DNA of 64,000 nt, taken from M3007 sp031373665. Lineage in GTDB: Bacteria > Bacteroidota > Bacteroidia > Chitinophagales > Saprospiraceae. This document shows positions 8,100-16,888 of this stretch, one piece after another; within the stretch, counting starts at the first letter, position 1; each line of letters begins with the position of its first letter. Under the pieces are notes generated by a model. That model ran no database searches. It saw only the letters and a list, made by a program, of their open reading frames with translations, and was not told where the DNA came from. The stretch covers positions 29,879-93,878 of the forward strand of contig JANMMZ010000113.1 of the NCBI GenBank assembly GCA_031373665.1. The letters are read 5' to 3'. The translations under genes were made by a program, and so were the position numbers.

Positions 8100-8894
8100 A
8101 TGGCAACAAACGTTACCAAAAAATACGTACTTTCCAAAGGACTCGACAATTATTTTGAAGGCGTTTATGCTGGCTATCAATTTGTGTTACGGTTCTTTAA
8201 AGAAGCCGTTGTTTCCCCTTTTCATTGGCGCGAAATCATCAATCAGTGTTTCCAGATTGGGCTAAAATCGCTTGCCCTAATTACACTAACAGGTTTTATC
8301 GTTGGCACTGTTTTTACCAAACAATCGCGCCCATCGTTGGAGCAGTTTGGCGCAGAATCTTGGTTGCCCTCTTTGATCGGTATTGCTTTGGTGCGTGCCT
8401 TGGCCGCTTTGGTGACTGCCTTGATATGTGCAGGCAAAGTCGGCTCCAGCATTGGAGCCGAATTGGGGTCTATGAAAGTAACGGAACAAATAGATGCGAT
8501 GGAGGTATCGGCTATCAATCCATTCAAATATTTGGTAGTCACGCGCGTGATTGCGTGTTCTATTACGATTCCGATATTGGCGTTGTACTGTACTTTCATG
8601 GGTTTGGTCGGTTCGTTTGTCAATGTGCACGGAGAAGAGGCGACGAGTGTGGTGACTTTTTTGAACAATGCTTTCTCTAATATCTCTTTTTTGGATTTGT
8701 ACGCTTCGGTTTTCAAATCAATACTCTATGGATTTACTATTGGTATCATTGGTTGTTACAAAGGTTATAATGCTACCAAAGGCACACAAGGCGTGGGTAG
8801 AGCGGCCAATGAAGCGGTAGTTTTGGCCATGTTTCTGATGTTTATTGAGGAAATTATAGTGGTGCAAATGTCCAATTGGATTAGGCTATATTAA
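8100..8894 (+). CDS. mlaE: MlaE family ABC transporter permease
   Basis: The permease of the Mla lipid transporter, which moves phospholipids between the inner membrane and the periplasmic MCE partner. It has 264 residues, the usual length. The conserved segment VGSSIGAELGSMKVTEQIDA, then LEVSAINPFKYLV-like sequence, is the EQID family hallmark. Five to six hydrophobic helices are visible. It is followed by the ATPase and MCE genes. A palindrome at 8914-8958 separates mlaE from mlaF; expression across it is probably continuous. Confidence 0.93.
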   Translation: MATNVTKKYVLSKGLDNYFEGVYAGYQFVLRFFKEAVVSPFHWREIINQCFQIGLKSLALITLTGFIVGTVFTKQSRPSLEQFGAESWLPSLIGIALVRALAALVTALICAGKVGSSIGAELGSMKVTEQIDAMEVSAINPFKYLVVTRVIACSITIPILALYCTFMGLVGSFVNVHGEEATSVVTFLNNAFSNISFLDLYASVFKSILYGFTIGIIGCYKGYNATKGTQGVGRAANEAVVLAMFLMFIEEIIVVQMSNWIRLY

Positions 8895-8913
8895 AAAACG
8901 GATTTCGTCAAAA

Positions 8914-8958
8914 TTAACGGGGTGACTTTGAGTCTTTGGCTTCGAATCACCCCGTCAA
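8914..8958. repeat. dispersed hairpin repeat (GGGGTGAC type), copy 1
   Basis: TTAACGGGGTGA at 8914-8925 pairs with TCACCCCGTCAA at 8947-8958. The left flank and left arm (from 8908) match those at 31711-31739 with only a few differences, so the unit is dispersed. It lies between mlaE and mlaF and could attenuate transcription or stabilise the upstream mRNA. Confidence 0.7.
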
Positions 8959-8985
8959 TATCTCATGTTCAATTTCAGATAAAAA

Positions 8986-9756
8986 ATGCACCACCAAGAC
9001 ATAATTGACCCAAACGATGAAGTCATCTCCGTGAAAGGCTTGTACAAATCCTTTGATGAACTTCATGTCCTCAAAGGCATTGATTTGACCGTTTACAAAG
9101 GTGAAAACGTGGCGGTGTTGGGAAAATCAGGCTCGGGCAAGTCCGTTTTAATAAAAATATTGGTGGGTTTATTGAAGCCCGACAAAGGCGAAGTGACTGT
9201 ATTGGGTCAGCAAGTAGCAGATTTGAATCAAGAGGAATTGAATGCGCTACGATTGCGGATTGGTTTTTCTTTCCAAAACAGTGCCTTGTATGATAGTATG
9301 AATATATACCAAAACTTGGCTTTCCCTTTGACTATGAACCACCCAAAATTGACTAAAAGTGAGGTGGACAAAGCCGTAGCAGAAGCCTTAGAAGCAGTTG
9401 GTCTAAGTGATAAAACCAATCAAATGCCGTCCGATCTTTCAGGTGGACAACGCAAACGGATTGGCATTGCCCGCACGCTCATCCTTCAACCTGAAATCAT
9501 GCTGTACGATGAGCCCACTTCGGGCCTCGACCCTGTGACGAGTGCCGAAATCAATGCACTTATCAATGAAGTGCAACAACAGTACAAGACGAGTGCGGTC
9601 ATTATTACGCACGATTTGACTTGTGCAAAAAGTACTTGCAACCGTGTGGCAGTGCTGAGTGAAGGTCAATTTTTAAAAACGGGTACATTTGAAGACGTTT
9701 TTGATACAGACGAAGCACAAATTAAAAATTTCTATAATTACAATTTTATACAGTAA
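8986..9756 (+). CDS. mlaF: ABC transporter ATP-binding protein MlaF
   Basis: The ATPase subunit of the Mla-type lipid transporter. Walker A is GKSGSGKS at residues 46-53, the signature is LSGGQRKRIGIA from residue 151, Walker B is IMLYDEPTSGLDP, and the switch histidine is in IITHDL. The 256-residue length is normal. It lies between mlaE and mlaD with a 3-bp gap to the latter. It energises movement of phospholipid held by the MCE protein. Confidence 0.94.
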   Translation: MHHQDIIDPNDEVISVKGLYKSFDELHVLKGIDLTVYKGENVAVLGKSGSGKSVLIKILVGLLKPDKGEVTVLGQQVADLNQEELNALRLRIGFSFQNSALYDSMNIYQNLAFPLTMNHPKLTKSEVDKAVAEALEAVGLSDKTNQMPSDLSGGQRKRIGIARTLILQPEIMLYDEPTSGLDPVTSAEINALINEVQQQYKTSAVIITHDLTCAKSTCNRVAVLSEGQFLKTGTFEDVFDTDEAQIKNFYNYNFIQ

Positions 9757-9759
9757 CTC

Positions 9760-10782
9760 ATGAACGAAATTACAAATAAACGTGCAGTAATGGTTGGTCT
9801 GTTTGTTTTTACAGGCTTGGTCGTGCTATTGACTGGTACGCTTTTGATTGGCAATCTGCACGAAACTTTCAAGAAGAAAATGAAAGTGGTATCGCTTTTT
9901 GACGACGTAAATGGGCTGCAATCGGGCAATAATGTCTGGTTTTCGGGAGTCAAAATCGGGGTGGTAAGCAAATTGCATTTCTACGGAAAATCGCAAGTAG
10001 AAGTGACTTTCAAAATTGACAAAAAAGTGCAACAATATATTCGTAGAGATGCAAAAGTTAAAATCAGTACCGACGGATTGATTGGCAATAAAATTTTGGT
10101 AATTTATGGTGGGACATCGCTTTTTGACGCAGTACAAGAAGGTGATACTTTGGCGGTAGAAAACATTGTCTCAACGGAACAAATGATGAGCACTTTGCAA
10201 GAAAACAACACCAATTTATTGGCAATCACCACTGATTTCAAGAAAATTAGCAATAAATTGACTACCAGCGAAGGTTCTATAGGCAAATTATTAAACGATG
10301 ATGCCGTTTATGATAATATCAATGCTGCGACTCAATCGCTTAAAACTGCTTCGGGTTCTTTAAAAAATATCACCAACTCATTCACGGGTACTGCCACCAA
10401 AGCCGACCTTGTGGTGAGCAATTTAGGAGAATTTAGCCAAGGGCTGAACAAAAAAGGCACACTTTCTAACCAATTGGTCACGGATACCATCGTATTTGCT
10501 TCCATCAAAAATACGGCTTTGCAACTGCAACAAATTGCTGACACGGCCGCTGTTTTCATCACGAACCTAAAAGATGCTGGCAAAAACCCAAATTCAAGCA
10601 TTGGTGTATTGTTATATGATGAAGAAGCGGGTGCAAATGTGAAACAAACCCTTAAAACCTTGGAAAGTGGCTCTAAAAGATTGGAGGAGGACTTGGAAGG
10701 TTTGCAGCATACTTTTCCGTTGAAACGGTATTTTAAGAAAAAGGCTCAAAAAATGAATTTAAATCAAAAATCCACACAATAA
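9760..10782 (+). CDS. mlaD: MCE (MlaD) domain protein
   Basis: A 340-residue periplasmic MCE protein anchored by one N-terminal transmembrane helix (AVMVGLFVFTGLVVLLTGTLL). The MCE domain spans about residues 35-120, with FDDVNGLQSGNNVWFSGVKI and the conserved STDGLIGNKIL. MlaD forms a hexameric ring that channels lipid from the MlaFE complex. The C-terminal 200 residues are helical and longer than in E. coli MlaD, as is common in Bacteroidota. It follows mlaF after 3 bp. Confidence 0.9.
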   Translation: MNEITNKRAVMVGLFVFTGLVVLLTGTLLIGNLHETFKKKMKVVSLFDDVNGLQSGNNVWFSGVKIGVVSKLHFYGKSQVEVTFKIDKKVQQYIRRDAKVKISTDGLIGNKILVIYGGTSLFDAVQEGDTLAVENIVSTEQMMSTLQENNTNLLAITTDFKKISNKLTTSEGSIGKLLNDDAVYDNINAATQSLKTASGSLKNITNSFTGTATKADLVVSNLGEFSQGLNKKGTLSNQLVTDTIVFASIKNTALQLQQIADTAAVFITNLKDAGKNPNSSIGVLLYDEEAGANVKQTLKTLESGSKRLEEDLEGLQHTFPLKRYFKKKAQKMNLNQKSTQ

Positions 10783-10784
10783 CA

Positions 10785-11597
10785 ATGAGTACTACAAAGA
10801 TCAACATTAGCAATATCAACGTGGATATTTCCTACGATGATTTTGGAACTGGCAAAACGCCTATTATATTTATCCACGGTTTTCCATTTAATAGGTCTTC
10901 TTGGAAACCCCAAATGGCATTTTTCAAAGAAACACACCGCGTCATCGCGTATGATATACGAGGATTTGGACAATCAGGTATAGGCGAAGGTATCCCAAGC
11001 ATCCAATTATTTGCCGATGATTTGATCTTATTTATGGATGCTTTGCAGATTGAAAAAGCGATAGTGTGTGGTCTGTCTATGGGCGGATATATTTTGCTTG
11101 ATGCCATTGAGCGGCATTCGAGCCGTTTTGAAGCCTTGGTTTTGTGCGACACTCAATGTATTGGCGACTCCAATGAAACGAAAGAAAAACGCCAAAAAGC
11201 AATTACGAGTATCATTGAGGATGGCTTAGAACCCTTTGCCAGTGGGTTTGTAAAAAGCGTTTTTTGCGAACTTTCATTGACAAAAAAGGAAACACTGGTC
11301 AATGTTATTAAAGAATCTATCATTTCGACTGCTTTGCCAACCGTAGTATCTGGCCTAACCGCCTTGGCCGAGCGCAAAGATACGTGCAATACCTTGTCTA
11401 AAATCAAACTCCCAACCCTCGTACTTTGTGGAGAAGAAGATACGGTGACACCCGTTGCTCAATCTAAATTTTTAAACGACCATATTCCAAATTCGACCTT
11501 ACAGATCATTCCACAGGCAGGACATTTATCAAATCTCGAACAGCCTGAAGTATTCAATACGCATTTGTTGAGTTTTGTTAGATCATTTAAGGGTTGA
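10785..11597 (+). CDS. alpha/beta hydrolase
   Basis: A 270-residue alpha/beta-fold hydrolase with no signal peptide. The nucleophile elbow is GLSMGG with Ser98, the oxyanion loop is FIHGFPFNRSSW, the acid is in GEEDTVTP and the catalytic His is in AGHLSNLEQPE. This is closest to the general esterase/3-oxoadipate-enol-lactonase-like group; substrate cannot be assigned. It starts 2 bp after mlaD, so it is very probably part of the same operon and could handle a lipid or lipid-derived ester. Confidence 0.88.
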   Translation: MSTTKINISNINVDISYDDFGTGKTPIIFIHGFPFNRSSWKPQMAFFKETHRVIAYDIRGFGQSGIGEGIPSIQLFADDLILFMDALQIEKAIVCGLSMGGYILLDAIERHSSRFEALVLCDTQCIGDSNETKEKRQKAITSIIEDGLEPFASGFVKSVFCELSLTKKETLVNVIKESIISTALPTVVSGLTALAERKDTCNTLSKIKLPTLVLCGEEDTVTPVAQSKFLNDHIPNSTLQIIPQAGHLSNLEQPEVFNTHLLSFVRSFKG

Positions 11598-11635
11598 TCG
11601 TTTTTGAGAAGTAATCAAAATTCTGTCCATAATTC

Positions 11636-12751
11636 ATGTTAAAAATTCCTTTTTACGCCAAAGCATCGCTTCTACTTGTAGGCTTGTATGTTTTTTTCAG
11701 TATTTTATTCATCGCACAAGGGATTATTTTGCCTTTGATTTATGCGTTCATCATTGCGAGTGCTATCAGCCCAGGAGTGGTTTTTTTAACGAATAAAAAA
11801 GTAAACCGTACCATTGCCATTGCCTTGGTGTTGGTATCAGTTATCATGATTTTGGGTGTTTTAGTGGCTTTTTTATCTTCACAAGTAAGTTTATTGAGTG
11901 ATGCTTGGCCGCAATTGGTAGAGAAATTTCAGTCTTTATTCAAACAAAGTATCAAGGGATTTTCCACGTATTTTAATATAAGCATCCAAAAAATAAATGC
12001 TTGGGTGGCCGACACGAGGGCTGATGTTGTGGACAATAGCGGTACAGTGATTGGTCTCACACTTACAACAATGGGCGGTGTATTCGCCACTTTGTTGCTC
12101 ACGCCCGTGTATATTTTTATGATTTTGACTTACCAACCCCATTTAATTCAATTTGTCCATAAAATATGTGGCGACAATAACGAAAATCGCGTCAGCGAAA
12201 TATTGGTCGAAACCCGCATGATCATCCAAAGTTATCTTGTCGGACTTTTTGCCGAATTTGGTATCATTGCCGTACTCAATTCGATTGGTTTGCTGGTACT
12301 GGGCATTGATTACGCCATTTTGTTGGGCATCGTGGGCGCATTGCTCAACGTAGTGCCATACATAGGAGGAATCATTGGTGTAGTGATGTTTATGATTGTC
12401 GCTTTAGTGACAAAATCACCTGAATATATGCTGTATGTGATTGGGCTCTACACACTCATCCAATTGATAGACAACAATTATATCGTCCCAAAAATAGTAG
12501 GTTCAAAAGTAAAACTCAATGCCCTCGTTTCTATCCTTGTAGTGATCGGAGGGGCTGCTTTGTGGGGTATCCCTGGGATGTTTTTGGCCATTCCGCTTAC
12601 GGCAATACTTAAACTCATATTTGATCGCATAGACTTGCTGAAGCCTTGGGGATTTTTACTGGGAGATACGACTACCTCCTTGTTAAAAGTTGATTTGGGG
12701 GATATTTCTAAGAAAATGCCACGTATTTTGAGAAAAAAGGGGGGCAAGTAG
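11636..12751 (+). CDS. AI-2E family transporter
   Basis: A 371-residue membrane protein of the AI-2E/PerM family with about eight helices. The family blocks GLTLTTMGGVFATLLLTPVYIFMIL and LNVVPYIGGIIGV are visible; the conserved motif NxxPYxG is present. Family members include Na+/H+ and autoinducer-2 exporters, so a specific substrate cannot be named. It is the last gene of the run from 7908, after a gap of 38 bp. Confidence 0.88.
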   Translation: MLKIPFYAKASLLLVGLYVFFSILFIAQGIILPLIYAFIIASAISPGVVFLTNKKVNRTIAIALVLVSVIMILGVLVAFLSSQVSLLSDAWPQLVEKFQSLFKQSIKGFSTYFNISIQKINAWVADTRADVVDNSGTVIGLTLTTMGGVFATLLLTPVYIFMILTYQPHLIQFVHKICGDNNENRVSEILVETRMIIQSYLVGLFAEFGIIAVLNSIGLLVLGIDYAILLGIVGALLNVVPYIGGIIGVVMFMIVALVTKSPEYMLYVIGLYTLIQLIDNNYIVPKIVGSKVKLNALVSILVVIGGAALWGIPGMFLAIPLTAILKLIFDRIDLLKPWGFLLGDTTTSLLKVDLGDISKKMPRILRKKGGK

Positions 12752-12786
12752 AATTACAACCCGTACACATCTCTAAAAAAGCGTGA

Positions 12787-13134
12787 TTATCTCCTAATCC
12801 GAAGCATTTGACCGTCAAAAACAGAAAATGCATCGGTCAATTCTGCAAGGTGTGCCAAGATAGATCTTGATGCAAGTTCTCCTTTTTGTTCGGTTGGAAT
12901 TGACCCCAATCGAAGTAATATAATCCCACAGTGTGGTAATTTTAGCCTAAAAACTAGTTCTCCAAAGTCTTTGTCTTCGGTAATAAGTAGAGCTTTGAGA
13001 TTCACAGCTATGCCCAATACTTCTTCATCTGTAATGGAGGGTCTTTCTTCAAAAATAGCAATAACTTCTAACCCTTGGTCGCGCAAATTTTTAATAATTG
13101 TAAAATCTACGCTTTCGTCAGCTACAATCTTCAT
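12787..13134 (-). CDS. DUF5615 PIN-like toxin-type protein
   Basis: A 115-residue protein beginning MKIVADESVDFTIIKNLRDQ, with the PIN-like acidic residues in VADES and TEDKDFGELV. This is the DUF5615 family, which resembles VapC-type RNases and is usually paired with a DUF433 antitoxin-like protein, as here: its gene starts 3 bp after the DUF433 stop. Activity as an RNase toxin is inferred. It is on the minus strand between two plus-strand operons. Confidence 0.85.
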   Translation of the reverse strand: MKIVADESVDFTIIKNLRDQGLEVIAIFEERPSITDEEVLGIAVNLKALLITEDKDFGELVFRLKLPHCGIILLRLGSIPTEQKGELASRSILAHLAELTDAFSVFDGQMLRIRR

Positions 13135-13137
13135 ACA

Positions 13138-13371
13138 TTAAGCAATTGCAAAAACAAGGTCATTTTTTACGCTTTGCAACGCATAAAATTGACAAGCAGT
13201 GATGTCCTCCCGTGTGAGACGTGGGTAAGATTGCAATAAATATTCGACCGACTCGCCATGAGCAATTTTCTCTAAGATTAATTCTACAGGAATTCGCGTA
13301 CCCTTTACTACGGGTTTGCCGAACATTACCTTTGGGTCTGTGCTAATGTGCAATTGCCAATTTTGATTCAT
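13138..13371 (-). CDS. DUF433 domain antitoxin-like protein
   Basis: A 77-residue DUF433 protein. The motif ISTDPKVMFGKPVVKGTRIP followed by VELILEKIAHGESVEYLLQSYPRLTREDI is typical of this winged-helix family. It is the first gene of a two-gene minus-strand operon with DUF5615; the pair has the order expected of an antitoxin followed by a toxin. It probably binds DNA and regulates its own operon. Region 13372-13530 upstream is AT-rich and contains no other gene. Confidence 0.87.
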   Translation of the reverse strand: MNQNWQLHISTDPKVMFGKPVVKGTRIPVELILEKIAHGESVEYLLQSYPRLTREDITACQFYALQSVKNDLVFAIA

Positions 13372-13529
13372 TTTACAAAATTATTACTTATTTTAAAATA
13401 TTAATACATTGTTCTTTATTTATTTCAGGCTGCAAGTTACGGGTTTTCGAAATAACACGCAACTGTATAGAGAACGGATTAATTTAACAGGATTCCCTTA
13501 CAATTGTTTAAGACGGCAAACTGTGTAAA

Positions 13530-13595
13530 GTGTGAATCCTATAATTTATTTCATAAATTATGTAACACCCCCCCAAAAGCAGCCTACTACCTTTG
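13530..13595 (+). promoter_or_regulatory. regulon promoter box 4 (upstream of 13631 gene)
   Basis: GTGTG, repeat AATCCTATAAT at 13535-13545, repeat AATTATGTAAC at 13556-13566, 25 bp, then CTACCTTTG ending at 13595. Confidence 0.85.
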
Positions 13596-13630
13596 CATTA
13601 ATATTTTTGCAAACTAGTAAGATCTAAAAA

Positions 13631-14266
13631 ATGACCAAAATACTTTCCATTCTTTGTTTGATGATAGTGGTTTTTACCACCACTCCTTCTTCTGGACAGA
13701 CAAAGGCTCCTTCTACTACTTCTGTAACTGCCTTCAGGGCCGAAATGCGCAAACTTTGGGGAGATCATTCTGTATGGACACGCAACATGATATTTTGTTT
13801 GGTTGATGGCCTACCCGGTATCGAAGAAGTCGTGAAGCGCGTCCGCCAGAATCAAACCGACATTGGCAATGCTTTCAAACTATTTTATGGCGAAGCGGCG
13901 GGCGACAAATTGGCAGAACTCCTTAAAAATCATATTGATATCACCGCTGAAGTAGTAGGAGCATCCAAAGAAGGTAGCACTATACCGATAGATGAAGCGA
14001 CCAAAAGATGGTATGCAAACGCAGACAAAATATCCGAATTTTTCAATAAGCAAAATTCTTACCTTCCTTTGGCTGACATGATTACGATGATGAACAATCA
14101 CCTCAAATTGATGAACGACCAAGCCGTAATGCGCATCAAAAAGGACTATTCAGGTGATGTAGTTGCGTATGACAAATTTAACGAAAAAACGCTGCTGATG
14201 TCCGACATGATTGTGGATGGCATTGTCAAACAATTCCCTAAAAGGTTTAAGGCCAAACGTAAATAA
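13631..14266 (+). CDS. secreted helical protein, unknown function
   Basis: A 211-residue protein with a signal peptide of about 22 residues (MTKILSILCLMIVV..., cleavage near SSGQ). The mature part is helical, with LWGDHSVWTRNMIFCLVDGLP as the most distinctive block, followed by HIDITAEVVGA, WYANADKISEF and MIVDGIVKQFP. I recall homologues in many soil and aquatic bacteria annotated only as hypothetical. It is driven by regulon box 4, so it likely acts in the periplasm under the same stress as the other targets. The Trp/Arg/Asp-rich core may bind a ligand. Confidence 0.75.
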   Translation: MTKILSILCLMIVVFTTTPSSGQTKAPSTTSVTAFRAEMRKLWGDHSVWTRNMIFCLVDGLPGIEEVVKRVRQNQTDIGNAFKLFYGEAAGDKLAELLKNHIDITAEVVGASKEGSTIPIDEATKRWYANADKISEFFNKQNSYLPLADMITMMNNHLKLMNDQAVMRIKKDYSGDVVAYDKFNEKTLLMSDMIVDGIVKQFPKRFKAKRK

Positions 14267-14345
14267 ATTTAACTTATCACAAATAATTGACTATCAATTA
14301 TTTATAATATTCACTATTCTTTATTCAATTTTAATAAATTTTCCA

Positions 14346-15260
14346 ATGAAGTCAATACTAAAAATCTTCATCCTACTATATGTGGGATTATCAGTCACCT
14401 CATGTGTGGCCAAAAAGAAGTTCGTTGCGCTACAAACCAGCTTGGATATGAGCAAAAAAGAATTAGAAGTTGCCAACCGCGATTTGGGTACTTGTGGTGT
14501 AAATCTGAACACCTACATGGTTAAATTGACGACTTGCGAAAACGAAAAAACTAAGTTGCGCAACGATATGACCACTGCCCAAGCCAGTTGGGAAGGCCAA
14601 ATCAAGGATTTGAAAGACCAGCGCGGCATACAGCAATCCCAAGTTGGCGACCTCACCAATCTCTCAAAATCTGCCACCGACAATATCCGCGAGACTTTAG
14701 CACAATTGGAAAAAAAGGAGAAATACATCTACCTGTTGCAGGCCGCAAAAACAAAGGCAGATTCCATGAATTTAGCCCTTTCAGTGAATCTTAAAGGCGT
14801 TTTAAAAGAAGGTCTTGACGATAAGGACATAGAAATCAAGGTGGACAAACAAGTGGTTTTCGTCAATCTTTCAGACAAAATGCTGTTTCAACTTGGTAGT
14901 TCAAACTTGACTTCCAAAGCCAACGAAGTATTGGGCAAAATCGCAAAACTCGTGGAGTCTCGCCCTGATCTTGAAGTGATGGTAGAAGGATATACCGACA
15001 ACAAATCAATTAAGACCGCCTGCCTTGACGACAACTGGGATTTGAGCGTAAAGCGTGCTACGTCGGTCGTTAGGGTGCTGCAAAACACTTATAAAGTCAA
15101 TCCAAACCGCCTGATTGCCGCTGGAAGGGGAGAATATAATACCTTGTCTAGTAATAACTCTGATGCTGGACGTGCCATGAACCGCAGAACACGTATCATC
15201 ATCTTGCCAAAGATTGACCAATTCTACGAATTGCTTAATCCCAATAATGTTCCTAAATAG
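14346..15260 (+). CDS. OmpA family lipoprotein
   Basis: A 304-residue lipoprotein with signal MKSILKIFILLYVGLSVTSC (lipobox SVTSC). Next comes a coiled-coil region, about residues 25-150, and a C-terminal OmpA-like peptidoglycan-binding domain at about 175-295, with MLFQLGSSNLTSKANEVLGK, VEGYTDN and NRRTRIIILP. The longer frame from 14211 overlaps the upstream gene and is not used. The coiled coil suggests a periplasmic spacer tethering the outer membrane to the cell wall. A protein with this arrangement would stabilise the envelope under stress. Confidence 0.9.
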   Translation: MKSILKIFILLYVGLSVTSCVAKKKFVALQTSLDMSKKELEVANRDLGTCGVNLNTYMVKLTTCENEKTKLRNDMTTAQASWEGQIKDLKDQRGIQQSQVGDLTNLSKSATDNIRETLAQLEKKEKYIYLLQAAKTKADSMNLALSVNLKGVLKEGLDDKDIEIKVDKQVVFVNLSDKMLFQLGSSNLTSKANEVLGKIAKLVESRPDLEVMVEGYTDNKSIKTACLDDNWDLSVKRATSVVRVLQNTYKVNPNRLIAAGRGEYNTLSSNNSDAGRAMNRRTRIIILPKIDQFYELLNPNNVPK

Positions 15261-15352
15261 TGTATTAACTGTCAGGGCGAAACAAGATCAAACACTCAAA
15301 CCCGACCAAGAGGGTATTTTTTATATCACCAACATTCAATTCAATCAGAATT

Positions 15353-15763
15353 ATGATAGTAGCGAAAAACTTAGGTATTTGGATGGATCATTCAAGTGCT
15401 CATTTGATAGAATTGTCCAACGAACCCATGGAAAGCACGGTGTTGGAGTCTGATTTTACCCACGCAGATAAGGTGCACAGCCTCCACAAAAGCGAAAAGG
15501 GGATGCACAACAAGGAGCAACACAAGCAAGCCGCATTTTACAAAAAATTGGGGGAGATAATTCTTCACCATGAGTCTGTGTTGCTCTTTGGCCCTACGGA
15601 TGCCAAAACTGAGTTGCTCAATATCTTGCTGGAGGATCATCGTTTTGCAGATATAAAAATAGCCACCAAACAAACCGAAAAAATGACCGAAAACCAAGAG
15701 CACGCCTTTGTGAGGGCTTATTTTTATGGTAAAATGCACAAAAACAATCTGCTTGAAACATGA
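15353..15763 (+). CDS. hypothetical protein, possibly related to eRF1-domain-3-like proteins
   Basis: A 136-residue soluble protein starting MIVAKNLGIWMDHSSAHLIE. The second half, HESVLLFGPTDAKTELLN followed by KMTENQEHAFVRAYF, resembles the last domain of bacterial release-factor-1-like (baeRF) proteins, but the match is weak and from memory only. It overlaps the next gene by 4 bp (ATGA), so the two are translationally coupled. Context with the iron-permease-like protein and sigma factor gives no direct function. Confidence 0.6.
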   Translation: MIVAKNLGIWMDHSSAHLIELSNEPMESTVLESDFTHADKVHSLHKSEKGMHNKEQHKQAAFYKKLGEIILHHESVLLFGPTDAKTELLNILLEDHRFADIKIATKQTEKMTENQEHAFVRAYFYGKMHKNNLLET

Positions 15764-16236
15764 GACAACTTTATAGGCATACCGAAACGATTTTTGAAAA
15801 ATTAACCGCCCTCGCAACCATTGTGCTTGGCAACTCCATCACGTTTATAGCCGCGTTGTGTTTGGTTATTTATTTTTTGACAAACAAAGCCTTTTTTGAG
15901 CAAGATATGCAGTATTGCATCCGCGATATTATTCATGGTATTGCTTTTTTGACTTTGTTTGTTATTCAAAAGGAATTTAACCGTTTCGCTGCCTCATTGC
16001 ACCTAAAAATCAATGAATTGGTTATATCCAATGAATCTGCTCGCAATTCGGTCATCAATGTGGAAGCAAAAACAGAACATGAAATCATCGAACTTGCCAA
16101 GGAATATACCGAAATAGCGGTGCATGCCACTGAAAATGAAATGCCGCCACTTATCGAAAAGGCAAAAGAATCCGATTTACCCCCATCGCTGCCCAAAAAG
16201 GAGATGGAAGAACCACAGTTTTTGTCAGCGCCGTAA
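15760..16236 (+). CDS. low-affinity iron permease family membrane protein
   Basis: A 158-residue protein with two transmembrane helices, about residues 20-45 and 60-75, then a soluble helical tail. The pattern TLFVIQKEFNRFAASLHLKINELVISNESARNSVINVEAKTE-like (a Q-x-x-x-N-R motif plus LKLDEL and RNxLIxxE equivalents) fits the family annotated as low-affinity iron permease. Transport activity in bacteria is not well established, so the name is by homology. It overlaps the previous gene by 4 bp. Confidence 0.75.
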   Translation: MRQLYRHTETIFEKLTALATIVLGNSITFIAALCLVIYFLTNKAFFEQDMQYCIRDIIHGIAFLTLFVIQKEFNRFAASLHLKINELVISNESARNSVINVEAKTEHEIIELAKEYTEIAVHATENEMPPLIEKAKESDLPPSLPKKEMEEPQFLSAP

Positions 16237-16268
16237 TTTATATTTACTCAAAAGTAATTCCTGCAATT

Positions 16269-16784
16269 ATGCAAGCAAATATCATTCAACTTCTGCATTT
16301 GCAAGATCCAGAAGCCATCGCTCAACTGTATGATGCTTACGGTGCTGCCTTATTCGGCGTGGTGCTACGCATCGTACATAACAAGGAAATCGCTCAACAT
16401 GTCCTCCAAGATACCTTCGTGAAGGCGTGGCGCAACGGAGCAAATTACGACAATACCAAAGGTACATTGTTCACCTGGCTACTTAATATAGCCCGCAATA
16501 CGGCCATTGATGCCACCCGTACCCGTCATTACCGCAACCAAGCAAATACCATTGGGATTGAGGTATTGGTACAAACGCCAAGTGATGAGGTGATTAATCC
16601 TGATACGCTCGGATTGAAAGAATTGGTGCAAAAAATGGATGAAAAACACGCGGTGCTCATTGAAATGGTCTATTTTAAAGGCTATACTCAAAAACAAGTG
16701 GCTGAAGAAACAGGCATTCCTTTGGGTACTGTCAAAACACGATTGAGAGGGGCGATTATGCATTTGCGGGTGTCCTTGGCGTAA
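16269..16784 (+). CDS. ECF-type RNA polymerase sigma factor
   Basis: A 171-residue sigma-70 family factor of the ECF group. Region 2 (about residues 15-82) contains DAYGAALFGVVLRI, QDTFVKAWR and GTLFTWLLNIARNTAIDATR. Region 4 (about 118-168) contains FKGYTQKQVAEETGIPLGTVKTRLRGA, the helix-turn-helix for the -35-type element. No anti-sigma gene is adjacent; the next gene is an outer-membrane barrel whose regulon box begins 2 bp after this stop codon. Its targets are unknown. Confidence 0.93.
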   Translation: MQANIIQLLHLQDPEAIAQLYDAYGAALFGVVLRIVHNKEIAQHVLQDTFVKAWRNGANYDNTKGTLFTWLLNIARNTAIDATRTRHYRNQANTIGIEVLVQTPSDEVINPDTLGLKELVQKMDEKHAVLIEMVYFKGYTQKQVAEETGIPLGTVKTRLRGAIMHLRVSLA

Positions 16785-16785
16785 T

Positions 16786-16851
16786 GTGTGAATATTACAA
16801 CATATTCGATAAATTGTGTAACACTCCATGCGCTTAGCACCCCGACCTTTG
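16786..16851 (+). promoter_or_regulatory. regulon promoter box 5 (upstream of beta-barrel gene)
   Basis: GTGTG, repeat AATATTACAAC at 16791-16801, repeat AATTGTGTAAC at 16812-16822, 25 bp, then CGACCTTTG ending at 16851. It begins 2 bp after the sigma factor stop. An ATG at 16856 lies only 5 nt past the TTTG, so it cannot be the start of the mRNA-encoded protein. Confidence 0.85.
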
Positions 16852-16888
16852 CCCCATGAAAATTATTTCACATTTTAAAATAAATACA

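Noticed and set aside
16856..16888. ATG start of the beta-barrel protein at 16856
   Set aside because: It lies 5 nt after the -7 TTTG, at or before the likely transcription start; 16889 gives a normal signal peptide.
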